35,344 nucleotides of DNA, taken from the IMG/VR virus record IMGVR_UViG_3300025168_000283, positions 1 to 35,344 of that record, one strand, 5' to 3'. Positions 1 through 6,375 of the stretch are shown here, in pieces. This stretch comes from a virus. A model generated the notes under the pieces. That model saw only the letters and a program-made list of their open reading frames with translations. It ran no database searches and had not been told where the DNA came from. The number at the start of each line of letters is the position of its first letter. Within the stretch, counting starts at the first letter, position 1. The translations under genes were made by a program, and so were the position numbers.

Positions 1-96
1 TTCAAGAACGCCCTACAAATGATGGGTGGCTCTTTGAAAGTTATTGCTAGGCAGGTTAATATGCCAAACAGCGAATCGTTTTATGCAGAGGTTTGA
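1..96 (+). CDS. C-terminal end of an upstream gene (partial)
   Basis: An open frame enters from the left edge and stops with TGA at 94-96, giving the last 31 residues of a protein that ends in SFYAEV. The fragment is too short to assign. It is followed after two bases by the ATG of the next gene, so it belongs to the same + strand transcription unit. It could be the tail of another virion or accessory protein. Confidence 0.55.
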   Translation, partial: FKNALQMMGGSLKVIARQVNMPNSESFYAEV

Positions 97-98
97 TT

Positions 99-389
99 AT
101 GGGATGGACTTATATTTTGAAGTCTTTTTTTGGACCTAGAGAGTTTCTAGAACACTTCCAAGAAAAGTTGGGAGGAAATATAGTTTCCAGCGAATCTCGT
201 TCTCATAGAACTAGAAGTAGTAAAAGAAACAGAAACTCTAGCGAAACTACTCTACAGCATTCTAATGGATTTCTAAAAGTAGTTTCCAAAGGAGGAAAGT
301 ACTATATTAGCAAGGACAACGCTGTTATTGTTTCCGGACTGTCTCTAAAAGAACTACTCCCTATAGTTGAAAATAATTTAAAGGAGTAG
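99..389 (+). CDS. Tagged basic Ser/Arg-rich protein
   Basis: A 96-residue protein of unknown function. ATG 99 is preferred to an upstream TTG at 93 because it has a GAGGT element upstream and places the peptide MGWTYILK at the N-terminus. That peptide is a divergent form of the MSWxxILK tag seen on many proteins in this window. After the tag comes a polar segment rich in Ser and Arg (about residues 30-52), probably disordered and nucleic-acid friendly. A short C-terminal part with a GGKYYISKDN stretch looks folded. Two bases separate it from the next gene. The tag suggests the protein is loaded into the virion, which is inference. Confidence 0.7.
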   Translation: MGWTYILKSFFGPREFLEHFQEKLGGNIVSSESRSHRTRSSKRNRNSSETTLQHSNGFLKVVSKGGKYYISKDNAVIVSGLSLKELLPIVENNLKE

Positions 390-390
390 T

Positions 391-627
391 ATGTCACAAG
401 ATTGGCGAGATATTCTTACTATTGATGGGATGCCTAAATCATCCCAAAGAATAGTGTATGAAATTCTAAGGTACAATCCTAAGATTAAGTTCAATGGATT
501 GAAGAATTCTTTGAGCAAAAGGAAAAGAGTTAGTGATAGGGTTTTGAAGGAGTTTCTAAGGAATGCTACTTGGATTAAAACTACAAAACATACTGACGGT
601 ACGAAACTATATCAACTCAGAGAGTGA
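391..627 (+). CDS. Small winged-helix-like protein with variant tag
   Basis: A 78-residue protein starting MSQDWRDILT, a tag variant with two extra residues before the tryptophan. From about residue 17 the pattern helix (SSQRIVYEILRYN), helix (FNGLKNSLS), helix (VSDRVLKEFLRNA), then a hairpin (WIKTTKHTDGTKLYQL) matches a winged helix-turn-helix, so DNA binding is likely. It could be a transcription regulator delivered with the genome or an early regulator. The fold is inferred from secondary-structure pattern only. An AAGGAG Shine-Dalgarno lies just upstream, inside the end of the previous gene. Confidence 0.7.
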   Translation: MSQDWRDILTIDGMPKSSQRIVYEILRYNPKIKFNGLKNSLSKRKRVSDRVLKEFLRNATWIKTTKHTDGTKLYQLRE

Positions 628-631
628 TTTT

Positions 632-1207
632 ATGTGGCAAGATATACTCAAAGACATTGAATATCTCACTGAGAATGCTATTGATGTTAAAGTAGAGGGT
701 TTTAAAACCGCAGTTGAGAAAGGCTATCCTTCGGTGATTACTCCCCTTACAGCAGTAACCGAAGTTAATGATGGGAGAATAGACGGCTTTACTTGTTTCA
801 GCGATATGGGTAAATTCTATTTTGTGGGTGTCGCTGAAGTTTTTGAACATGCCACAGGTAAAGGCGTTTATTCTAAACTACTAGAAGAAAGGAATAATAA
901 AACTAAAGGTAAGCCAAGAATAACACTTCTTAATCCTCTTACTGATAGAGGAAGACAGATAGTAACAAGGATGGCAGAAAAACTAGGTTTCAAAGTGACT
1001 GAGTATTCTCAAGTAGAAGACATAATGGATGAGTCTACATATAGGCAAATGTCAATACTAACCATGTATCGTTATCCGACTATAGGAGAAGAAGTTAATA
1101 GCGATAACCTTGAGAGAATGGCAGGAGCCGTAACTACTACTGCACCGGCACATGCTAAGTTATTCAAACCTGCATATCGCACTAGAAAGAAAAAGAAGGT
1201 GGACTAA
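632..1207 (+). CDS. Tagged GNAT-like acetyltransferase
   Basis: A 191-residue protein beginning MWQDILKD, the same N-terminal peptide as the protein at 27019. The open frame extends upstream to 563, but ATG 632 has GAGTGATTTT before it and puts the tag at the end. Residues about 40-125 follow the GNAT order: a beta strand (KFYFVGVAEV), an acetyl-CoA pyrophosphate-loop-like stretch (HATGKGVYSKLL, residues about 73-84), a strand (PRITLLNP) and a helix ending in KLGFKVTEY. The last 15 residues are basic (RTRKKKKVD). An acyltransferase acting on a host or viral protein would fit, but the substrate is unknown and GNAT membership rests on pattern matching. The stop overlaps the next start by one base (TAATG). 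Confidence 0.72.
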   Translation: MWQDILKDIEYLTENAIDVKVEGFKTAVEKGYPSVITPLTAVTEVNDGRIDGFTCFSDMGKFYFVGVAEVFEHATGKGVYSKLLEERNNKTKGKPRITLLNPLTDRGRQIVTRMAEKLGFKVTEYSQVEDIMDESTYRQMSILTMYRYPTIGEEVNSDNLERMAGAVTTTAPAHAKLFKPAYRTRKKKKVD

Positions 1208-2181
1208 TGGTAAAGGTCAATAAAAAAACGGCTAAGGTAGGGGACGCTACTATTGAGTCTACTGGGGTTTTGATAACCTTCCCTAAAGATTTCGAGGCAT
1301 GGGAAACTAAGTGTTCCGGAACCAGTGCTGGCGGAAAGCAAGACATGCTTGAAGCAGTAGAACAACACGCCACTAGCCCTAGAAGTAAGTCCCCGAATAC
1401 TGGCAATGATGGCGCACATCTTTACTTGGCCGCTATCCGAAAGTTGCTAGAAGAAAAGAAAGATACAGTATATTTTGAAGAAGATGCTGAGAAACTAGAA
1501 ACTATTTTGAATGATATTGAAGGGCTGAAAGATACTGAAACTTTGAATCCCCAAAACATTAAATTCTCAGTGCCTAGGAAATTCAACAGTAAGAATGGAA
1601 ACTATGCTCAAGGAGTAAAGAAAGATTCTGTCTATGGACACTACCTTAGCACTTTCAATCATGTCAAAAATAAAACGCCAGATAAGCAGACTGATGGAAG
1701 CGGGTGGGTTAGTGATAAGCCTAACACAGCCACGCCTCCAATTTATCAAGCACTATACGGTGGGAAACTAATAACCACAGGATTGGTTGATGTTTTGAAA
1801 AAAGCAATAGACGACATTGACGAACAACGCCACTCCATAGAAATTACAACCAGTAAGCCAGCAAGAGCATTAGTATCAATACCAGATTTTCGGGAAAAAC
1901 TCCAAAAGGCTATGAGTTCTTCTACTACATCGGAAGGGGTTAGTGTTTCTAAGGTCATGCGAAAACTATCCAATAAAGAATTCAAAGTCCCTGCTTCGGG
2001 AAAATCTCAAAGATTTTTGGCGAATTACATTAAATCCAAAGAACTGGCAGGAACCATTACTGTTTTTAGGATAAAATTAACTCCAGCCAAGACTAAGAAA
2101 TTGATGAGTTACTATATGCAGTCTAACATGAGGGTTAAGACTAAGCCAATTATTAAAAGTTGGAAGGAAGTGTTGCTATGA
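1207..2181 (+). CDS. Unknown protein with C-terminal tag
   Basis: A 324-residue protein with no family I recognise. It has a central mixed alpha/beta region and a basic C-terminal third. Its last eight residues are KSWKEVLL, so the tag that is N-terminal in its neighbours sits here at the extreme C-terminus, as it does in the scaffold at 21821 and the small protein at 18786. It overlaps the preceding stop by one base and the next start by four (ATGA), so it is probably translationally coupled. A conserved head-internal protein or a second scaffold-like factor are both possible. Confidence 0.75.
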   Translation: MVKVNKKTAKVGDATIESTGVLITFPKDFEAWETKCSGTSAGGKQDMLEAVEQHATSPRSKSPNTGNDGAHLYLAAIRKLLEEKKDTVYFEEDAEKLETILNDIEGLKDTETLNPQNIKFSVPRKFNSKNGNYAQGVKKDSVYGHYLSTFNHVKNKTPDKQTDGSGWVSDKPNTATPPIYQALYGGKLITTGLVDVLKKAIDDIDEQRHSIEITTSKPARALVSIPDFREKLQKAMSSSTTSEGVSVSKVMRKLSNKEFKVPASGKSQRFLANYIKSKELAGTITVFRIKLTPAKTKKLMSYYMQSNMRVKTKPIIKSWKEVLL

Positions 2182-2438
2182 CATGGGAAAACATATTAAA
2201 GATTAAAACATTGAGCGATAGCGATGGAAATTACAAAGTGTCAGATTTATACAGTCCTTCTAAGTTTAGTGATATTGTTCATAGTGATTTAAATGAATAT
2301 CACAATATGCGTGATTTTAAAACTATTAGTTTTGACGGCAATCATCCCCATGTCGGAGGCGCACATCAGTATTTTAAACCAAATAATACAAGGGAAGCAG
2401 TTTGTATGCAATGTATGGTAAGGATAAATTCTCAATAA
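2178..2438 (+). CDS. Tagged small protein with C-terminal CxxC
   Basis: An 86-residue protein starting MTWENILK. ATG 2178 overlaps the upstream stop as ATGA, and the frame could begin slightly earlier at 2160, but the tag fixes the start. The C-terminal part contains HPHVGGAHQYF followed by AVCMQCMVR, so two cysteines and nearby histidines could bind one metal ion. No known family is recognised. Confidence 0.72.
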   Translation: MTWENILKIKTLSDSDGNYKVSDLYSPSKFSDIVHSDLNEYHNMRDFKTISFDGNHPHVGGAHQYFKPNNTREAVCMQCMVRINSQ

Positions 2439-2451
2439 AGGAAGTGAAAGA

Positions 2452-2832
2452 ATGAGTTGGAAAAACATATTAAAGAACGATTTAGAAAGCGATTTAAAAG
2501 AGGATTTACTAGAGATGATTGCCACCGAATTAGAAAGATTCGGTGAAGATAAAATGCGAGAAGATTATGAAGATGCACATTTTGAATCCGGAGTAGTTAA
2601 AACCATAATTGATTTTCAAGACGGATATGAAGGCGAGGAAGATTTAACAGAAGAAGAAATTTTTGAGATGGATGAAGGATACTATACTATAGAATTCAAA
2701 GACGATGCTGGAGATTTTGCCTTAGCAGAATACACATACAATGATGGGTATAAAGTCGTTGAAAATAATTTAGACGAAAAACATAGCCTTGAAATGTTGA
2801 AAAGAATACAGAAAGGACTACAATATCTTTGA
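2452..2832 (+). CDS. Tagged acidic small protein
   Basis: A 126-residue protein beginning MSWKNILKND with a GGAAGTGA site upstream. The body is strongly acidic, with many Glu and Asp residues in helices (residues 10-70) and a likely beta hairpin (YYTIEFKDDAGDFALAEYTY). It has no recognised family. Its acidity contrasts with the basic tagged proteins at 12230-14513. A DNA-mimic or an inhibitor delivered with the genome is a speculative option. Confidence 0.7.
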   Translation: MSWKNILKNDLESDLKEDLLEMIATELERFGEDKMREDYEDAHFESGVVKTIIDFQDGYEGEEDLTEEEIFEMDEGYYTIEFKDDAGDFALAEYTYNDGYKVVENNLDEKHSLEMLKRIQKGLQYL

Positions 2833-2841
2833 GGAATTATT

Positions 2842-3495
2842 ATGAGAAGAAAGAGTTGTGCTTTATGTCAGCATAGTGATGCTGATTCCATGGAAGCCGA
2901 CTTAGAATCTCTTGTTATCTCTTGCGATGATTTGGATGAGAAAATGGGCTGGAGAAGTGGAACTTCTGCACAACACCAAAGAAACCACATGGGCGAATTC
3001 GTCAACAGTAGTAATCCAAAATGTGCCATTTGCACAGACCCTATGAGAGCAGAATACGAAAGGCAATTACATGAAGGTCTAATCACAGCCGAAGAAGTAA
3101 GCGAAGGTCTTGATATTACTAAGGAACAAGTTCACCGGCATATTAAGCACCATCTACAACCAATAGTACAGAAGTCTGCGGCGGCAATTATTGCTAAGAA
3201 AGAACTGAATGAAGTGGACATGTTGGCAAATAACATAGGGCTTCTAGATACCAAAATTACTGAGATAGCGTCTAGAGATGATTTAGATGCTAGAGAATTA
3301 GATGCTCTTGTTAAACTAGCAAGAGAGATTAGAGAGTCTTTGAAATACATGATGGAGTTCAAAGGAAAACTTGTCCACAAGCGACAAGATACAATTATTG
3401 TTGCACAAATGCAGATTGTTCAAGAAGTTTTAGCACAGAATAATCCGCAGATTTGGCTAGACATAAAAAGTAAAATGCAGGAGAGATTACAATGA
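2842..3495 (+). CDS. Tandem CxxC/HTH zinc protein, candidate small terminase subunit
   Basis: A 217-residue protein without the tag. It contains two similar units of about 45 residues. Unit 1 has CALC near residue 6 and ends in HQRNH near residue 50. Unit 2 has CAIC near residue 60, then an HTH-like stretch (SEGLDITKEQVHRHIKHH). Each looks like a CxxC-helices-HxxxH zinc-stabilised DNA-binding domain. The C-terminal half is helical (DARELDALVKLAREI), as expected for oligomerisation. A DNA-binding N-terminus with a helical C-terminus, upstream of the large terminase gene, fits a TerS role, but about 5.6 kb separates them, so this is tentative. A transcription regulator is the alternative. Confidence 0.75.
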   Translation: MRRKSCALCQHSDADSMEADLESLVISCDDLDEKMGWRSGTSAQHQRNHMGEFVNSSNPKCAICTDPMRAEYERQLHEGLITAEEVSEGLDITKEQVHRHIKHHLQPIVQKSAAAIIAKKELNEVDMLANNIGLLDTKITEIASRDDLDARELDALVKLAREIRESLKYMMEFKGKLVHKRQDTIIVAQMQIVQEVLAQNNPQIWLDIKSKMQERLQ

Positions 3496-3500
3496 GTTGG
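3483..3500 (+). repeat. Start-cassette repeat, copy 1
   Basis: An 18-base sequence covering a GAGATTACA leader, the ATG and the codons for Ser-Trp. It is identical at 3862-3879 and 4191-4208. Copies 1 and 3 share 20 identical bases (3481-3500 and 4189-4208). The repeat carries the ribosome-binding region and the beginning of the tag, suggesting that the 5' end of one tagged gene was copied to others. Confidence 0.7.
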
Positions 3501-3854
3501 AAAAATACATTAAAGAAAGCCTACGACATAGAAGGAATAAGAAGAATTGACCCGGATTATGCAGATGAAGTAGAGAGAATGGAATACTTCATTAAAAATG
3601 AAGAAATAGTAATGAATTTAATTGAAGATATAGAACGATTCAAAAAAGAAAATGATTGGCTCGGCCATAAAGAAGCGGTTGAAAATGCAATAAATAACAT
3701 TAGTCCACCACATAAAAAAGACGACCATATTTTTAATTATAATATGAGTTTATATAATGTGAAAGACTATGAAGACTTTAAAACAAATCCAATTGCTAGT
3801 ATGGAAGATGTTTTATCCGAGTCAGTATATTATTTCGGAAGAGAAGGATATTAA
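3492..3854 (+). CDS. Tagged helical small protein
   Basis: A 120-residue protein beginning MSWKNTLKKAY. It overlaps the upstream stop by four bases (ATGA). The body is predicted to be mainly helical and charged (residues 20-70), with a Tyr-rich C-terminal part. No known domain is seen. It is the first of three consecutive small genes sharing an almost identical start cassette, which suggests local duplication of the 5' end while the bodies diverged completely. Confidence 0.7.
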   Translation: MSWKNTLKKAYDIEGIRRIDPDYADEVERMEYFIKNEEIVMNLIEDIERFKKENDWLGHKEAVENAINNISPPHKKDDHIFNYNMSLYNVKDYEDFKTNPIASMEDVLSESVYYFGREGY

Positions 3855-3861
3855 TGCAGGT

Positions 3862-3879
3862 GAGATTACAATGAGTTGG
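3862..3879 (+). repeat. Start-cassette repeat, copy 2
   Basis: Second exact copy of the 18-base leader-plus-start sequence. It marks ATG 3871 as the true start of the gene that follows, although the open frame itself begins at 3769. Confidence 0.7.
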
Positions 3880-4188
3880 GAAGATATATTGAAAAGTGCT
3901 TGGTATGTTAGAGATGGAGATGCCCCTTTGCACGACCATGTTCACGAACTACTTTTCTTTATGGCTTACAATGAAGACCCTAAATTAAAACAAGCAGGTG
4001 AGGCTTTATTGAATAAATTTGATGAATACTATGAAAGGGTGGAGGATAAAGATAAGTTAAATGACCTTTACTCTCTCGAATTTTTTAGTTTTCAAAGCAA
4101 CTTAAAGAAACTCGCAAAGGCAGTTACTTCAAAGATGGGATTAAGAGAACAGTATTTGTATTTGATTGAAGCAAAGAGATTGATGTAA
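3871..4188 (+). CDS. Tagged helical small protein
   Basis: A 105-residue protein starting MSWEDILKSAW. The open frame extends 34 codons upstream into the previous gene, but GGTGA at 3859-3863 and the repeated cassette place the start at 3871. The body is alpha-helical with a histidine-containing segment (HDHVHELLFF, about residues 20-29) that might bind metal. No family is recognised. Confidence 0.72.
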   Translation: MSWEDILKSAWYVRDGDAPLHDHVHELLFFMAYNEDPKLKQAGEALLNKFDEYYERVEDKDKLNDLYSLEFFSFQSNLKKLAKAVTSKMGLREQYLYLIEAKRLM

Positions 4189-4190
4189 GA

Positions 4191-4208
4191 GAGATTACAA
4201 TGAGTTGG
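4191..4208 (+). repeat. Start-cassette repeat, copy 3
   Basis: Third exact copy of the 18-base leader-plus-start sequence. With the two bases before it, it matches copy 1 over 20 bases. It provides the ribosome-binding region and start of the gene at 4200. Confidence 0.7.
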
Positions 4209-4391
4209 GAAGTAGTAATCAAGGAACCTTTTGGCAGGGGGAGCGAAAAAGACATTGAAACCCTTCTAGAAATTATAAGGCAATTGGAGGCATTCAAGAC
4301 CATAGATTACAGCGGTAAAAAGAATGTTGCCCTCGAAGCCCTTAGAGAATTCCGAAAGGAAATAAAATCCAATCTTAGGTTTCAACAGTGA
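4200..4391 (+). CDS. Tagged 63-residue protein
   Basis: A 63-residue protein starting MSWEVVIKEPF, where the usual ILK is changed to VIK. The remainder is a pair of amphipathic helices (ETLLEIIRQLEAFK and ALEALREFRKEIK). The function is unknown. It is the last gene of the first tagged cluster, before a 48-base gap and the large protein at 4440-6374. Confidence 0.68.
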   Translation: MSWEVVIKEPFGRGSEKDIETLLEIIRQLEAFKTIDYSGKKNVALEALREFRKEIKSNLRFQQ

Positions 4392-4426
4392 CAAACTTAA
4401 TACTTCATAGTCGTTAGCACAACACA

Positions 4427-4434
4427 GGGAGGGG
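4427..4434 (+). promoter_or_regulatory. Strong Shine-Dalgarno (GGGAGGGG) before a non-standard start
   Basis: A purine-rich GGGAGGGG lies 5 bases before an ATT at 4440 that is in frame with the gene annotated from ATG 4518. No ATG, GTG or TTG in that frame lies between the upstream in-frame stop (4398-4400) and 4518. ATG 4518 itself has no clear ribosome-binding site. Initiation at ATT 4440 would add 26 residues, including FRDILTETG, which resembles a degenerate tag. Confidence 0.45.
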
Positions 4435-4517
4435 TTGTCATTAGTCCAAAAAACTCTACTATTACTATCAAATATGACCCATACCGACTGTTTAGAGATA
4501 TTCTAACAGAAACCGGA

Positions 4518-6374
4518 ATGGCAGATGTTATTGAGCATTTGGAATCTCCTAGAGCAGACCATTCAAAGGTTACTGATGTTCTTGAACCAATAGATGTTTC
4601 AGCAGGAATAAGTACTGGTATCAGTTCTGCACTAAAAGAAAATCAAGAATATGTTTTAGCCGTTTCTAAGTTATCTGAAACACAAAATATAAAAGATACT
4701 AAACTGAGAAGGAAGTTGACCTCTGCCCTAACTAAAGTTATGAAGGCTAAACCTTCTGCACAATCATTTGTTGATAAATTAAAAGAGTTTGTTGACAACC
4801 CAACAGATGAATTATTGTTTAAAATAATGCCTAATATTATTTCTTCCGGCGGTGCTAATCACATAAACAGGGATTTGACAAAAGCAGATACCGACCCCTA
4901 TGAACTAGTGGATAAAATAGAAGAAACACAGGCTGGAACTAAGACCCCCACAGAAGAGAATTTTGATTCTTCTCCGCAAGTTGTATTTGGGAAGTTCACA
5001 TCAACATTTACTGTAGGCAGGAAGCCAGAAGATGATTCTAAAAGGTCGGATGGTTTTGGCCGTACTAAAGAAAGCGGCTTTGAAGGACTCAAGATTGCTG
5101 GAAAACTGACAGGGTTCGTGACTATAAATTATGATGCGGAATTGACAGACCGTGAAGGACAAATTAAAGATGAAATAGAAAATGAAATAGAATTATTCAA
5201 CCAAAATTATGATGAGGCATATGTGACTTTTGAATATCCTCCGCTGTTTAAGGCACTGGTAGGAGAAGGAAAAATTACCTACATTGAATCAAACTACGAA
5301 TCTAAGGGTAGTGAAACCTACCAAGAAGACATTGATGCAAATGAAGTCTTAGAATACTTTAAATTAGCCGCTAGGCTAAAGAACGGTAAAATAATTCTTC
5401 CCGAACTTAAAGACCACAATACTGGAAACGCTCTCTTTATTAAATCTAAATCAGTCAACCCATATTTAAAAATCCTACTGACTTCGGGTGCAGATAGCCT
5501 GTTGGAAGATACTATTTCTTCTGTTTCTAATTCATCGTATTTATCGGAAGATGCAATAAAGGAAGTCTTTGACGAAGTAGATGAAACTTCAACTTATTTA
5601 AGAAACACTAGCAAAGCAACTACATCTAAAGACACACCGAATAAACAAAACCTCTGGGATACTATCAAGAAGGCTATTGTGGCTATGAAAGAAGATAGCG
5701 ATACTCCTTCTTGGGTTACGGGACTAGATACAGACACACAGAAGGCTCTTAAAAGCCAAGCCGACGACATAACTGAGGAACAATTGAACTCTGTTTCTAC
5801 TGTTGAAAATTTAGTCAATATCCCGTTTGACATAGATGAATTCTTGACTGGTGAAGTTCAACACGCAATTGGCCAAATAGATAATGCCCCCGAAACTCGA
5901 CTACCTGCTTTGAATAACAAGTTAATGGCTGGTCTTTTAAAAGATACTACCGAGAGAGCAGTGTTTTCTATTCTTAGTCAAAATCCGGAAAATTTAGAAT
6001 ATGATGGCTCGGCTTTAGACAATGCTTACAGTACCGTCACTAATGTTAATGTGGCAATGAGAATTCTTTTGAATTTTGCACATGTGGGGAGTACTGATAT
6101 AGATTCTACAGTGAAAGATTTAGTTTCTACAATGGTTAATTATACAAAAGATGGAATCATAGATGCAGATGAAGGCGACGAAATTGCAGATAAAATTGAA
6201 GATTTTATTGATGAGTTGAGTGACTCCCTTTCTAATTTATTGGCTGAAATTACAGAGTCTATACGCACTAAGTTAATGGACATTATAAAAAGACCAACCT
6301 ATTACACTAGTAAAACAGAAGATTCTCTAATGGATGATTTGATGGGTATTGGTATTATACGGGAGGCACAGTAA
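4518..6374 (+). CDS. Large unassigned protein (probable virion protein)
   Basis: A 618-residue acidic protein I cannot assign. It is predicted to be mostly helical, with a beta-rich section at about residues 150-270 (KFTSTFTVGRKPE, KLTGFVTINYD, DEAYVTFEYP) and long helices toward the C-terminus rich in Asp and Glu. The start is uncertain: ATG 4518 is the first standard codon, but translation may begin at ATT 4440 (see the Shine-Dalgarno entry), since the intervening codons read as plausible protein. It ends two bases before the next large gene. Size and position upstream of the terminase suggest a structural or injected protein. Confidence 0.8.
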   Translation: MADVIEHLESPRADHSKVTDVLEPIDVSAGISTGISSALKENQEYVLAVSKLSETQNIKDTKLRRKLTSALTKVMKAKPSAQSFVDKLKEFVDNPTDELLFKIMPNIISSGGANHINRDLTKADTDPYELVDKIEETQAGTKTPTEENFDSSPQVVFGKFTSTFTVGRKPEDDSKRSDGFGRTKESGFEGLKIAGKLTGFVTINYDAELTDREGQIKDEIENEIELFNQNYDEAYVTFEYPPLFKALVGEGKITYIESNYESKGSETYQEDIDANEVLEYFKLAARLKNGKIILPELKDHNTGNALFIKSKSVNPYLKILLTSGADSLLEDTISSVSNSSYLSEDAIKEVFDEVDETSTYLRNTSKATTSKDTPNKQNLWDTIKKAIVAMKEDSDTPSWVTGLDTDTQKALKSQADDITEEQLNSVSTVENLVNIPFDIDEFLTGEVQHAIGQIDNAPETRLPALNNKLMAGLLKDTTERAVFSILSQNPENLEYDGSALDNAYSTVTNVNVAMRILLNFAHVGSTDIDSTVKDLVSTMVNYTKDGIIDADEGDEIADKIEDFIDELSDSLSNLLAEITESIRTKLMDIIKRPTYYTSKTEDSLMDDLMGIGIIREAQ

Positions 6375-6375
6375 T

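Noticed and set aside
3481-4208. The three 18-base repeats as a CRISPR-like array
   Set aside because: Spacing is irregular (329-379 bases) and the repeats coincide with gene starts.
4435-4506. TTG at 4435 after the strong Shine-Dalgarno, opening a short frame
   Set aside because: The frame stops after 23 codons, and its peptide is a leucine-rich chance translation. The frame that continues into the large protein is a more sensible target, although it needs a non-standard start. A short leader peptide cannot be completely excluded.
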